Positions 50,765 through 60,143 are shown, counted from the stretch's first letter. The stretch: DNA of 64,000 bases from Mucilaginibacter paludis DSM 18603 (GCF_000166195.2 NZ_CM001403.1:4234432-4298431); one strand, 5' to 3'. A program made the numbers and translations. Notes: generated by a model from the sequence alone, not told the origin.

Positions 50765-51184
50765 TTGAATAAAAAAGTACTGAAATTTGAGATCGATCTT
50801 GATTTTGTGCTCCTCGCCATCACATCATCATTGAAAGATTACCGGCTTTGTTACATGGTTAACAGGGATCTTAATTTCAATTTCGTTAAATCAGAAGATC
50901 TTTTTCTTCATCCGTTGCACGGCGAAGCGCCCTCGTATTTCTCATTTTATAAATATTGCTGGGAGAGCAGCGAGACTGAATTTTACCTGATATCCAATAA
51001 GGGATCGGAAGGATATCTTATTCCGGAGATGAACAAAACGGATTATTTGCTGATGATTAAAAATTATATCGATGTTAACGATCTGGAAGACATTGTTTTA
51101 CGTCTTAATCGTATCCCCGAAATTGTAGCGGCGGTGAAGGTTGATCCAAAAAAAATAAAATCACGAGAAAATCTGCTATTTTAG
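50765..51184 (+). CDS. IPExxxVDY-family protein
   Basis: This 139-residue soluble protein contains YLIPEMNKTDYLLMIKNY (about residues 86-103), the IPExxx[VT]DY signature that names a small Bacteroidota family of unknown role. The start is a TTG at 50765, since the frame has a stop 6 nt before it and no internal ATG precedes the conserved KFEIDLDFVLLAI. It lies 64 nt upstream of pyk on the same strand, an arrangement that I recall from other Bacteroidota genomes. This suggests co-transcription and perhaps a regulatory or assembly role for pyruvate kinase (speculative). Confidence 0.82.
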   Translation: MNKKVLKFEIDLDFVLLAITSSLKDYRLCYMVNRDLNFNFVKSEDLFLHPLHGEAPSYFSFYKYCWESSETEFYLISNKGSEGYLIPEMNKTDYLLMIKNYIDVNDLEDIVLRLNRIPEIVAAVKVDPKKIKSRENLLF

Positions 51185-51248
51185 CGGCATATTTGCATGG
51201 TGTAATAAGTACACTATATGACTGAAAGTTATAGATAACCTAAATATT

Positions 51249-52679
51249 ATGAAAGTTTCAAACAACCGGACTAAAATTGTGGCAACATTGGGGCCCGCAT
51301 CCGTAAAAAAAGACGTTTTATTATCAATGATTAAGGCTGGGGTGAACGTTTGCCGCCTCAACTTTTCGCATGGAAAGGCTGAAGACCACCAAAAAGCGAT
51401 TGATACTATTCGTGAAATTAACGAGAAGTATAAAATAAATGTAGGTATCCTGGCCGATTTACAAGGCCCCAAAATCAGGATAGGCCTCGTTAAAGACGGT
51501 GGAATCCACCTGGTAAATGGTACACGCATCAACATGACGACTAAGGAGTGTATTGGCGATGATAACCAGATTTACATTACTTACGACACTTTTCCACAGG
51601 ATGTACACGCCGGCGAAATTATTTTGCTTGACGATGGTAAGATCCAGATGAAGGTAGTTACCACTAACCGTAAAGATACCGTAGTTTGCGAAGTAGTGCA
51701 TGGCGGTATTTTAACATCGCGTAAAGGTGTTAACTTGCCTAATACTAAGGTTTCTATCCCAAGCTTAACAGAAGAGGATTTGGTAAACCTTAATTTTGCA
51801 TTGCAAAATGATGTAGAATGGATAGGCTTATCGTTTGTACGTACTGCCGAGGATATTATCGACCTGAAACGTATCATCAACCGTAGTGGTAAATCATCAA
51901 GAGTGATTGCCAAGATTGAAAAACCCGAAGCGATATTAAACATTGATGCTATTATTGCCGCTACAGACGGTGTGATGGTTGCACGTGGCGATTTAGGTGT
52001 TGAAATGCCTTTAGAAGAAGTTCCGTTGCTGCAAAAAATGATTGCCCGCAAGTGTCGCGCAGCTTCAAAACCGGTGATTATTGCTACCCAGATGCTCGAA
52101 TCAATGATCACTACGCCACGCCCTACCCGCGCCGAAGTAAACGATGTTGCCAACTCTGTACTGGACGGCGCCGACGCCGTGATGCTTAGTGGCGAAACTT
52201 CGGTAGGCGAATTTCCGCTGATCGTTATTGAAACCATGGCTAAAATTGTTCATAATGTAGAAGAATTAGGCTATCCTTTTAACTCGCCAAAAGATTCGCC
52301 AATTAACCCGGCTAATATTATCGGCGATGCTGTTTGCAGTTCGGCCGTGTTTTTATCTGAACAAACTAATGCCGTGGGTATCGTTTCCATGACAGTTTCA
52401 GGTTATACCGCTTTCGAAATTTCAAGTCACCGCCCTAAGGCAGCAACCTATATCTTTACGTCAAACCGCAATCTATTAAATGCGATGAGTTTAGTTTGGG
52501 GTGTAAAGGCTTTCTACTACGACAAACTGGAAAGTACTGATAAAACCATTAGCGACGTAAATAACATATTAAAATCTGAAAGCTTAATTGAAAATGGCGA
52601 TATCGTGATTAATACCGCTGCTATCCCAATTGCCAAGCAAGGCAAAACCAATATGCTAAAAGTGACCGTTGTTGAATAA
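51249..52679 (+). CDS. pyk: Pyruvate kinase
   Basis: This 476-residue enzyme has TKIVATLGPAS at the start, CRLNFSHG, ILADLQGPKIRIG and the active-site VIAKIEKPEAILNID (Lys). DGVMVARGDLGVEMP (metal Glu/Asp), IIATQMLESMI and MLSGETSVGEFP are also present. The C-terminal allosteric domain is full length. It makes pyruvate and ATP from phosphoenolpyruvate. Its natural terminator downstream has been split by an IS3 insertion, so transcripts probably read into the IS in antisense direction to the transposase genes. Confidence 0.97.
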   Translation: MKVSNNRTKIVATLGPASVKKDVLLSMIKAGVNVCRLNFSHGKAEDHQKAIDTIREINEKYKINVGILADLQGPKIRIGLVKDGGIHLVNGTRINMTTKECIGDDNQIYITYDTFPQDVHAGEIILLDDGKIQMKVVTTNRKDTVVCEVVHGGILTSRKGVNLPNTKVSIPSLTEEDLVNLNFALQNDVEWIGLSFVRTAEDIIDLKRIINRSGKSSRVIAKIEKPEAILNIDAIIAATDGVMVARGDLGVEMPLEEVPLLQKMIARKCRAASKPVIIATQMLESMITTPRPTRAEVNDVANSVLDGADAVMLSGETSVGEFPLIVIETMAKIVHNVEELGYPFNSPKDSPINPANIIGDAVCSSAVFLSEQTNAVGIVSMTVSGYTAFEISSHRPKAATYIFTSNRNLLNAMSLVWGVKAFYYDKLESTDKTISDVNNILKSESLIENGDIVINTAAIPIAKQGKTNMLKVTVVE

Positions 52680-52754
52680 GCGATAACTAACAGCAAACAA
52701 AAGCGAGGCCGTGTCAAAATGGTGTGACCCCAAAAAGTTGGACAGTTTACAAAA

Positions 52755-53549
52755 TTAAGTTTTTTGTACGAGAGCTCGGTATTCCACCGGGCTCTTTCCA
52801 TTTAACCTGTTTTTTATTCTTTCATTGTTATAGTAATGAATGTATTCTTTTAACGAAGTTATAAATTCTTCCGCAGTTTCAAAGCTCTGTTTGTACAGTA
52901 ATTCTGTCTTTAAGATCCCAAAGAAGCTTTCGGCCAAGGCATTATCCAAGCAGTTTCCCTTTCTGGACATGCTTTGAATAATTCCATGTTTTTCCAAAGC
53001 CTTTCTATATCCATAATGTTGATATTGCCACCCTTGGTCAGAGTGAAAAATAAGTCCCCTTATATCTTTCACTTTATCAAAAGCCTCATATAACATTTCA
53101 TCTATCATCTGCATATTTGGAGATTTTGAAATACTATAAGAAATGACTTCCCCGTTGAACATGTCAATTATAGGAGATAAATAGATCTTCTCCCCTTTAA
53201 TGTTCATCTGAGTGACATCCGTAGCCCATTTCTGATTAGGCAGATTTGCCTCAAAATCCCTTTCAAGTACATTAGGGGCAATTTTACCAACCTCACCTTT
53301 GTATGAGCGATAACTTACTTTCCTGATATTGCATTTTAGGCCTAATGTTCCCATCAATTTTTGGACAGTCTTGTGATTTATGCTATAACCCCGGTTCTTC
53401 ATTTCGGCGGTGACCCGCCGATAACCATATCTGCCTTTATGCAAGTGGTATATACTTGCGATCTCTTCTTTTTCATGCTTGTATTTATCATCATTTAGGC
53501 GCTTGCGATGATAATAAAATACAGAACGAGCCATCTGTTTGCAATCCAA
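52755..53549 (-). CDS. IS3-family transposase OrfB (IS150 group)
   Basis: The 264-residue part from the first usable start has HTH_21 (IASIYHLHKGRYGYRRVTAE). The integrase core has Asp in KWATDVTQMN, Asp in IFHSDQGWQYQ and Glu in ALAESFFGILKTEL, and ends in YYNNERIKNRLNGKSPVEYR. The frame stays open upstream (AIEELRPEHDVSILLDCKQM, family-like sequence) into the OrfA end, and the 53549 start is only a TTG. It is therefore probably made as an OrfAB fusion by -1 frameshift near the CAAAAG at about 53594. The catalytic residues are intact. Confidence 0.93.
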   Translation of the reverse strand: MDCKQMARSVFYYHRKRLNDDKYKHEKEEIASIYHLHKGRYGYRRVTAEMKNRGYSINHKTVQKLMGTLGLKCNIRKVSYRSYKGEVGKIAPNVLERDFEANLPNQKWATDVTQMNIKGEKIYLSPIIDMFNGEVISYSISKSPNMQMIDEMLYEAFDKVKDIRGLIFHSDQGWQYQHYGYRKALEKHGIIQSMSRKGNCLDNALAESFFGILKTELLYKQSFETAEEFITSLKEYIHYYNNERIKNRLNGKSPVEYRALVQKT

Positions 53550-53575
53550 TAGAATTGAAACATCATGTTCGGGCC

Positions 53576-54097
53576 TTAGTTCTTCGATGGCTTTTGCCCA
53601 CTCATGCGTTCGCGGGCTTCTTTTTCCTTGACTAAGGCCGTGACTTTTTTTAATAGTGCGTTCTCCGCCCGCAAACGGCTATTTTCCGCCTGGAGCTTCT
53701 CTACTTCTGTTTCAGGTTCAAGCTTCTTTGATCTTCCCATGCATTTAGGTGGTCGTCCAGGATTCTTTTGCTGGTATAGTACTGCATATCCCTCAACCCG
53801 TACTGATCTTACCCAGCGCTCTAAAGCAGTCTTGCTTAATCTATATTCCAGAACAACCTGATTTAAAGGTACTTTTTTTTCTATGACAAGCCTTACAACT
53901 TCTTCTTTGAAATCAGGCGTGGGCTTGACGTTAGGTTGTTTGAGCAGCCCACTTTCGCCATAAAGATCATATTTCCGAACCCATTCCAATATCATGCCTT
54001 CACGGATATGGCGTTCGCGGGATATCCGTAGAATCGGCTTTCCCTTTCTTACTTGAGAAACTACATCAAGTTTCTCTTCAAATGTGTGCTTTGACAT
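53576..54097 (-). CDS. IS3-family transposase OrfA (IS150 group, two HTH units)
   Basis: The 173-residue OrfA has two HTH repeats (TFEEKLDVVSQVRKGKPILR with REGMILEWVRKYDLYG, and FKEEVVRLVIEKKVPLNQVV with LSKTALERWVRSV). A C-terminal coiled coil follows (EVEKLQAENSRLRAENALLK). It overlaps the OrfB frame, so a -1 frameshift would join them. It begins about 45 nt inside the right end. Confidence 0.9.
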   Translation of the reverse strand: MSKHTFEEKLDVVSQVRKGKPILRISRERHIREGMILEWVRKYDLYGESGLLKQPNVKPTPDFKEEVVRLVIEKKVPLNQVVLEYRLSKTALERWVRSVRVEGYAVLYQQKNPGRPPKCMGRSKKLEPETEVEKLQAENSRLRAENALLKKVTALVKEKEARERMSGQKPSKN

Positions 54098-54142
54098 AAA
54101 TAATAAACCCCAAAAGTTTTTGTCTAACTTTTGGGGTTCACT

Positions 54143-54167
54143 TCAAAATGGACAAAGCCTTTTTTTA
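54143..54167 (+). terminator. Right half of the pyk terminator, split by the IS
   Basis: Joining 52706-52722 to 54152 onward restores AGGC-CG-TGTC, loop AAAATG, GACA-AA-GCCT and TTTTTTT (54161-54167), a standard terminator. The left arms lie at 52706-52715. The IS and the TCAAAATGG duplication fall in the loop. Confidence 0.75.
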
Positions 54168-54668
54168 TGTGGTATGGCCATAAAAAACCAGTTGCTAAAA
54201 CACCGGCTGATGTTGTTTTAAATCATTAAAAAAACTAAATTATTTAAAACACTTCGGCCGTACAAACCTTTATAAATAGCCTGTCAAGGTTACCGAAGTA
54301 ATAGTTCCAACATAAAATAATGATCCTTATCATGCTTTTTAATTTTTCCATAACATACTTTTGACTTTCAATAATTTAGATAGTTTAATCTGGATTAAAA
54401 CTCCGATTTATGGTTTTTGTTGTATTAGCCCGCCCGTTTTACATTTTAACAAATGCCAGTCTCTGTAAAATCAGACATCCATTTTTTCATAGTTACCAAC
54501 ATGATATTAATTTATATTTCAGCAGTTTGGCAGTTTCCGGTGCCAGCAGACCCCGATAGTTCACAGGTTGTTGAAAACTATAAATTAAAAATAGTACCCT
54601 ATAGGTTAAATTCGTTACCCAATCCCCTAAGGTTTTTATTTTTCTAAAAACTTCAAACACACGTATAT
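54168..54668. other. Gene-free region upstream of the B12-dependent ribonucleotide reductase
   Basis: This is 501 nt of AT-rich DNA with no gene I can support; the 64-codon frame at 54453-54647 has no recognisable content. I looked for a cobalamin riboswitch and NrdR boxes and saw neither convincingly. The ribonucleotide reductase promoter must lie here. Confidence 0.5.
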
Positions 54669-57600
54669 ATGACTAAAGATATTTCAAAAAAAAACGGCAT
54701 CAGCGGTAAAGGGCTGAAAATTGACAGATACTTCAGTAAAGAAGGTGTAAATGTGTATAACCAGTTTAACTATGAAAAACGATCGTCGGTGATACGAAAT
54801 CCCTCGGGCGACGCCGTTTTTGAAATGAATGATGTTGAAGTTCCGCAGGCCTGGTCGCAGGTGGCAACGGATATATTGGCTCAAAAATACTTTCGTAAAG
54901 CAGGCGTGCCTCAGCCCGATGGCACAACCGGGTATGAGAAAAGCATTAAGCAGGTAGCCCACCGTATGGCCAATTGCTGGAAAGATTGGGGCATGCGTTA
55001 TGGCTATTTTGCCACCCCTAAAGACGCAGATATATTTTACGATGAATTAGTTTATACCCTGGTTGGGCAGTTGGCTGCGCCCAACTCGCCTCAGTGGTTT
55101 AACACGGGTTTATATAGCTCCTACGGTATCAGCGGTAAACCGCAAGGGCATTATTATGTTGACCCGGTGACGGCAAAGCTGGAGAAATCAACATCTGCTT
55201 ATGAGCGCCCTCAACCACATGCCTGCTTTATACTTTCTGTTGACGATGATTTAGTGAACGAGGGGGGCATTATGGATCTTTGGGTTCGCGAAGCCCGTAT
55301 CTTTAAATATGGATCGGGTGTAGGTACAAACTTCTCTAAAATACGTGGCGAAAGCGAAAAGCTTTCGGGCGGCGGTTATTCATCCGGCCTGATGTCTTTC
55401 CTTAAAATAGGCGATCGCGCCGCCGGGGCCATCAAGTCAGGTGGTACTACCCGCAGGGCCGCCAAAATGGTTTGCCTTGATCTGGACCACCCCGAAATAG
55501 AAAGTTTTGTGAATTGGAAGGTTGAAGAGGAAAAAAAGGTGGCAGCTTTAATAGCCGCAGGATACTCTTCGGATTATGAGGGCGAAGCCTACCGCACTGT
55601 TTCTGGGCAGAACTCAAACAACTCCGTGCGGATTCCTAATAGTTTTTTCAATGCATTGAAGGAAGGAAAACAATGGGATTTAACAGGCCGTATGAATGGC
55701 CGTGTTATTAAGTCAGTATCGGCGCAAAAACTTTGGGACGATATTGCTTTCGCGGCCTGGGCCTGTGCCGATCCTGGGGTACAATACGATACTACAATTA
55801 ACGAATGGCATACCTGCCCCGAAGGTGGCAGAATCAACGCATCAAACCCATGCTCAGAGTATATGTTCCTGGATAATACAGCCTGTAACCTGGCCTCTAT
55901 TAACCTGGCTCATTATTTTGATGCGGATACACGCGTATTTGATGTAAAGGGCTTTGAACATACTTGCCGCATCTGGACTATTGTATTAGAAATATCTGTG
56001 TTAATGGCGCAATTCCCCTCTAAAGATGTAGCCCAGTTATCTTACGATTACCGTACCCTGGGTTTGGGTTACGCTAATTTAGGATCGGCATTGATGGTGA
56101 ACGGAATCCCTTATGATAGTGATAAAGCACGGGCCATAGGTGGCGCCATTACTGCTATCATGACGGGCACTGCCTATGCTACTTCGGCCGAAATGGCCCG
56201 CGAGATGGGGACGTTTAGCAAGTATGCCGAAAATAAAGAACATATGCTGCGCGTAATGCGCAACCACCGCTATGCGGCCTATAACTCTACCGAGAATTAC
56301 GAAGGGCTGGAGATTGCGCCTCCGGGAATTGATCAGAAATATTGTCCGGATTATTTACTCTCTGCTGCCTGCAATGCCTGGGATAAGGCGGTTGAAATGG
56401 GCGAGCAATATGGGTACCGTAATGCACAAACCACGGTTATTGCGCCCACCGGAACCATTGGCCTGGTGATGGATTGCGATACCACAGGGATTGAGCCGGA
56501 TTTTGCGCTGGTGAAATTTAAAAAATTATCTGGTGGAGGCTATTTCAAAATTATTAACCAGGCGGTGCCTGCGGCTTTAAAAAACCTGGGTTATAAAGAA
56601 CACGAAGTTACAGCCATCATTAACTATGCTAAAGGAACAGCTACTTTAAACGGCGCTCCACATGTTAATTTGAATTCGCTTAAAGCAAAAGGCTTAACGG
56701 ATAGTGAGCTCGAAAAACTGGATAAAGCGGTGGTATCAGCATTCGAGATCAGTTTTGCATTCAATATCTGGACGTTGGGTGAAGATTGCCTGAAACGTTT
56801 GGGCCTGACAGCGGAACAGTATAATGCACCGGATTTTAATTTATTGCGCGCATTGGGTTATAGCAAAAAGCAAATTGCGGAAGCTAACGAATACATCTGC
56901 GGCAACATGACCGTTGAGGGCGCACCTTATCTTAAAACAGAACATTACCCTATATTTGACTGTGCCAATAAATGCGGTGCTAAAGGTGAGCGTTACATCC
57001 ATGCCCATGGCCATATTAAAATGATGGCATCGGCACAGCCGTTTTTATCAGGCGCTATTTCTAAAACCATTAATCTGCCACACGAAGCCAAGGTTGACGA
57101 GATTAAGGATTGCTACCAACTATCATGGCAATTAGGTTTAAAGGCAAATGCCCTTTACAGGGATGGTTGTAAGTTATCCCAACCGCTATCAACCAAGTCT
57201 GACCAGAAGGAAGAAGCCGATGATAAACTGGATACCGTAGAGGAAGTATTAGGCCAGGCCGCCAATGTAAAATTGAGCGATTTAACTCCCGATCAGGTTT
57301 TGGAAGCGGCTATCGCCATTATGGAGAAATCAAAAGATACGGCCTTTATGCGCCAGTTATCGCGTGTGGTACAAAAAAAGAACCTGCCTTACAAACGCCG
57401 CGGCTTTACTCAAAAAGCAAGTATTGATGGGCAAACCGTATTTGTACGCACCGGTGAGTATGAAGACGGTACCCTGGGCGAAATATTTGTGGATATGCAC
57501 AAAGAGGGTGCAACCTTCCGCTCGCTAATGAACTGTTTTGCCATAGCCGTATCGGTTGGTTTGCAATATGGTGTGCCGCTGGAAGAATATGTAGAGAAAT

Positions 57601-57983
57601 TTACCTTTACACGTTTTGAGCCTGCCGGTATGGTGGTAGGCCATGCTAATATTAAAAGTTCAACCTCTATTATTGATTATATCTTCAGAATGTTAGGGTA
57701 CGAGTATCAAAACCGTACCGACCTGGTACATGTTATCACAGAGCAGAATGGCATTACGGGCAATCCGCAGATGGAAGACAGTGATTTTAATACTGATGTA
57801 ACCAATGTTTACGAACCGGTTCAATCTAACCCGGCAACAAATGGTAAATTGCAGTTAAGTGTTGATTTGAGTATGGGAGTGCAAAGCGATGCACCAAGCT
57901 GCAATGTTTGCGGCCATACCACCTTACGCTCAGGTACCTGCTATAAGTGTTTAAACTGTGGCAATAGTATGGGGTGTAGTTAA
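54669..57983 (+). CDS. nrdJ: Adenosylcobalamin-dependent (class II) ribonucleoside-diphosphate reductase
   Basis: This 1104-residue single-chain reductase has an N-terminal segment MTKDISKKNGISGKGLKIDR, the QHACFILSVDDDLV-like active-site region (PHACFILSV), and GSGVGTNFSKIRGE. The catalytic cysteine/glutamate region is INASNPCSEYMFLDNTACNL, and the phosphate-site loop is APTGTIGLVMDCDTTGIEPD. The C-terminus has a zinc-ribbon-like tail with paired cysteines (CNVCGHTTLRSGTCYKC, then CLNCGNSMGC), the family's redox-active end. It makes deoxynucleotides without oxygen, using vitamin B12. It is monocistronic, with a strong terminator. Confidence 0.95.
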   Translation: MTKDISKKNGISGKGLKIDRYFSKEGVNVYNQFNYEKRSSVIRNPSGDAVFEMNDVEVPQAWSQVATDILAQKYFRKAGVPQPDGTTGYEKSIKQVAHRMANCWKDWGMRYGYFATPKDADIFYDELVYTLVGQLAAPNSPQWFNTGLYSSYGISGKPQGHYYVDPVTAKLEKSTSAYERPQPHACFILSVDDDLVNEGGIMDLWVREARIFKYGSGVGTNFSKIRGESEKLSGGGYSSGLMSFLKIGDRAAGAIKSGGTTRRAAKMVCLDLDHPEIESFVNWKVEEEKKVAALIAAGYSSDYEGEAYRTVSGQNSNNSVRIPNSFFNALKEGKQWDLTGRMNGRVIKSVSAQKLWDDIAFAAWACADPGVQYDTTINEWHTCPEGGRINASNPCSEYMFLDNTACNLASINLAHYFDADTRVFDVKGFEHTCRIWTIVLEISVLMAQFPSKDVAQLSYDYRTLGLGYANLGSALMVNGIPYDSDKARAIGGAITAIMTGTAYATSAEMAREMGTFSKYAENKEHMLRVMRNHRYAAYNSTENYEGLEIAPPGIDQKYCPDYLLSAACNAWDKAVEMGEQYGYRNAQTTVIAPTGTIGLVMDCDTTGIEPDFALVKFKKLSGGGYFKIINQAVPAALKNLGYKEHEVTAIINYAKGTATLNGAPHVNLNSLKAKGLTDSELEKLDKAVVSAFEISFAFNIWTLGEDCLKRLGLTAEQYNAPDFNLLRALGYSKKQIAEANEYICGNMTVEGAPYLKTEHYPIFDCANKCGAKGERYIHAHGHIKMMASAQPFLSGAISKTINLPHEAKVDEIKDCYQLSWQLGLKANALYRDGCKLSQPLSTKSDQKEEADDKLDTVEEVLGQAANVKLSDLTPDQVLEAAIAIMEKSKDTAFMRQLSRVVQKKNLPYKRRGFTQKASIDGQTVFVRTGEYEDGTLGEIFVDMHKEGATFRSLMNCFAIAVSVGLQYGVPLEEYVEKFTFTRFEPAGMVVGHANIKSSTSIIDYIFRMLGYEYQNRTDLVHVITEQNGITGNPQMEDSDFNTDVTNVYEPVQSNPATNGKLQLSVDLSMGVQSDAPSCNVCGHTTLRSGTCYKCLNCGNSMGCS

Positions 57984-58026
57984 ACAACGGAGCTAAGCCA
58001 GCTTTATATAAATTAAATGTGAATGG

Positions 58027-58054
58027 AGCCCCGCTTTCTGGCGGGGCTTTTTTA
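58027..58054 (+). terminator. Terminator of the ribonucleotide reductase gene
   Basis: GCCCCGC (58028-58034) and GCGGGGC (58041-58047) with a 6-nt loop are followed by TTTTTTTATA. Confidence 0.92.
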
Positions 58055-58132
58055 TACAAAACTAAGAGCTGTATTAAATTAATTCGCCATAATGGCGTTG
58101 CTGCAGCTATTGCTCAATAAGTCTGGGGATGG

Positions 58133-58528
58133 TTAAGCTGCTACGTTTTTCTTTACAATGCGGGATGCTATAAATGCAAATAAACCCTGTACCAACCCAA
58201 ACAAAATGCCCGAAAGTATTCCTGTTACTATCATCGCTAAAACAATGTGCTCTTTCATCGGCATCATTTTAATCATTTCGGGATGATGGGCCGCATACGA
58301 TGGGTAGAAGATGGTATGCGATGCCGTAAGCCATACGCTGTTGAGTACGCTTACAAAAAAACCATGGGCAAAATATTTTGTGGCACAAACTTTGGCTATA
58401 AGATAGGCGCAGATGACAAAAATAGGCAGCCAAAAAAAAGGCTCTGCATAATCAGGGATGAGTGAAATTGTTCCGAAGGCCATGATGAGGCCTAATAAGG
58501 ATAATTGAAAAATGAGCTTCCAGTTCAT
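58133..58528 (-). CDS. Small integral membrane protein, function unknown
   Basis: This 131-residue protein has about four membrane helices, at roughly residues 5-24, 31-50, 54-72 and 94-121. Short charged ends follow (IASRIVKKNVAA). A loop HTIFYPSYAAHHPEMIKMMP between helices 3 and 4 is rich in His and Met, which could bind a metal, but this is only a guess. I do not recognise a family. It converges with the ribonucleotide reductase gene and is divergent from the SGNH hydrolase gene. Confidence 0.75.
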   Translation of the reverse strand: MNWKLIFQLSLLGLIMAFGTISLIPDYAEPFFWLPIFVICAYLIAKVCATKYFAHGFFVSVLNSVWLTASHTIFYPSYAAHHPEMIKMMPMKEHIVLAMIVTGILSGILFGLVQGLFAFIASRIVKKNVAA

Positions 58529-58659
58529 TACGGGGCGATTAATCAGAGATATGCTTTAAATATAAAGCTAATTTTTAGTACAAGCAATGGTTTTTAATCA
58601 ATCTTAAATTATCTAACAGATACTACTATATTTAAAACCTAATAATAACAAAACATTTT

Positions 58660-59250
58660 ATGACCTGGTATGAAGATGAGGTAAAAAGCCTGGAAGAAAA
58701 AAGATCAGAATACGCGTACCCTCCGGAAACAATATTTTACGGGAGTTCGTCCATAAGGCTATGGGAAACCTTGTCAACAGATTTTAGCGATTACAAACCA
58801 GCAAACCTGGGCTTTGGCGGATCAACACTCGCAGCCTGTGTTTGGTTTTTTGATAGATTGATTACCCCTTTGAAGCCCCGGCGCATCGTTTTTTACGCCG
58901 GCGATAACGATCTTGGCGACGGAAGAAACGCAGAAGAAGTTTTTATATTTTTTCAGCAATTAATGGTTCGCATTCAGCAAAATTTTGGCGATATTCCTTT
59001 CGCATATATTTCGGTTAAACCGAGCATATTAAGATGGGGTATTAACGATAGGATCAAATACACCAATCAATTGATAGCTGATGAAATTAAAAAGCATAAC
59101 AATGCTCAGTTTTTAGATATTTATTCGCAAATGACTGACGAAGCAGGATATCCGAAGCGAGAGCTTTTTATGGCCGACGGCCTCCATTTAAATGCCAAAG
59201 GTTACGATATATGGCGTAGTACTGTATTAAAGTATTTACAAAATTTATAA
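58660..59250 (+). CDS. SGNH/GDSL-type hydrolase
   Basis: This 196-residue cytosolic-type SGNH hydrolase has block I as FYGSSSIRLW (Ser near residue 30, GSS in place of GDS). Block II is NLGFGGSTLA (Gly), block III YAGDNDLGDGR (Asn) and block V MADGLHLNAKGY (Asp-x-x-His). These are all the catalytic residues of an esterase or lipase/acylhydrolase. There is no signal peptide. It is followed after 59 nt by another hydrolase gene on the same strand, so the pair may be co-transcribed. The substrate is unknown. Confidence 0.9.
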   Translation: MTWYEDEVKSLEEKRSEYAYPPETIFYGSSSIRLWETLSTDFSDYKPANLGFGGSTLAACVWFFDRLITPLKPRRIVFYAGDNDLGDGRNAEEVFIFFQQLMVRIQQNFGDIPFAYISVKPSILRWGINDRIKYTNQLIADEIKKHNNAQFLDIYSQMTDEAGYPKRELFMADGLHLNAKGYDIWRSTVLKYLQNL

Positions 59251-59309
59251 TACGCTTAATCATTTGTTTACATACAGCGTAGATTTACTGATTAGATTTG
59301 AATCGGATC

Positions 59310-60038
59310 ATGCAAAGGGCATATTTTAAATGGTTTAGTCCGGTATTGAAAAAAGACATGGAACTGCTGGTGTTTGGCCACGCGGGTACCCGTGTATTGT
59401 TTTTTCCTACCCGGGCGGCCCGTTTTTATGATTACGAGAACTGGAAGGTTATTGATGCCATAAAAGATAGAATTGAAGCAGGCGAAATGCAAATTATTTG
59501 TGTTGACAGCGTAGATCATCAAAGCTTTTACAACCGCAGCATCTTCCCGGCCGAGAGGATACGCAGGCATATGCAATACGAGCAATATATTACCCAGGAA
59601 GTATTGCCGTTTTCAGAGGAAAATAATCCCGGCTCATCTTTGTTTGTGGCCGGTTGCAGCCTTGGTGCTTACCATGCTGTAAATATCGCATTTAGGCATC
59701 CGCATTTGTTCACCAAAGTAGTCGGTATGAGCGGTAGGTATGACCTTACCGTGGCACGAGGTGTTTTTTTAGATCTGTTTGATGGTTATAGTGATGAAGA
59801 TGTTTATTTTAACATGCCAAATCAATACCTTTCCAATTTAAAAGATCCGGATATTTTAAATCAATTAAAACAATTAGAGATTATTATTGCTATAGGAATT
59901 GAGGATGCATTTTTAGAGGATAGTAAGAGTTTGAGTAGTATTTTGTGGAGTAAACAGATCTGGAACGCGTTGTATATTTGGGATGGTGAAGCGCATAAAG
60001 CAAAATTTTGGAGAAAAATGGTGCAGATTTATTTTTAA
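59310..60038 (+). CDS. Esterase-family alpha/beta hydrolase (esterase D-like)
   Basis: I choose the ATG at 59310 (MQRAYFKWFSPVLKKDMELL, 242 residues); a TTG 12 nt upstream is possible. The nucleophile elbow is VAGCSLGAYHAVN (GxSxG with Ser near residue 115), within the esterase-D/PF00756 fold. RVLFFPTRAARFYDYENWK lies at the front and IGIEDAFLEDSKSL for the acid region. The late Ala-His (GEAHKAKFW) gives the catalytic His. No signal peptide is seen, so it is probably cytosolic. Substrate unknown. Confidence 0.88.
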   Translation: MQRAYFKWFSPVLKKDMELLVFGHAGTRVLFFPTRAARFYDYENWKVIDAIKDRIEAGEMQIICVDSVDHQSFYNRSIFPAERIRRHMQYEQYITQEVLPFSEENNPGSSLFVAGCSLGAYHAVNIAFRHPHLFTKVVGMSGRYDLTVARGVFLDLFDGYSDEDVYFNMPNQYLSNLKDPDILNQLKQLEIIIAIGIEDAFLEDSKSLSSILWSKQIWNALYIWDGEAHKAKFWRKMVQIYF

Positions 60039-60080
60039 TCCCGCTTTTTCATTATTTATATATCAATTTCTTTCCTGTTA

Positions 60081-60112
60081 TTGTGCAACTAATTTTATTT
60101 AATATACTTTTG
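60081..60112 (+). promoter_or_regulatory. Promoter of the RRM protein gene
   Basis: TTG (60081-60083), a 21-nt spacer and TACTTTTG (60105-60112) match the Bacteroidota consensus. The start point near 60118 gives a leader of about 26 nt before the ATG at 60144. Confidence 0.68.
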
Positions 60113-60143
60113 CTAAAACATTAAAATTTAATTAATAACAAAC

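Larger units (their letters stand above)
52723..54142 (-). mobile_element. IS3-family insertion sequence (IS150-like), about 1420 bp
   Basis: The left end reads TGTGACCCCAAAAAGTTGGA and the right end, inverted, AGTGAACCCCAAAAGTTAGA. Both flanks carry the 9-bp direct repeat TCAAAATGG (52714-52722 and 54143-54151). It encodes OrfA and OrfB on the minus strand. A 12-bp perfect hairpin (AACCCCAAAAGT/ACTTTTGGGGTT) sits at the right end. The insertion interrupts the terminator of pyk. Confidence 0.9.

Noticed and set aside
54536..54570. Possible cobalamin riboswitch ahead of the B12-dependent ribonucleotide reductase
   Set aside because: GTGCCAGCAGACCCCGATAG faintly resembles the B12 box, but the other conserved helices of a cobalamin riboswitch are not visible. 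A covariance search with the Rfam cobalamin model would decide.
54453..54647. 64-codon open frame upstream of the ribonucleotide reductase gene
   Set aside because: No family resemblance, no initiation signal and an ordinary AT-rich composition; more likely part of the regulatory region.
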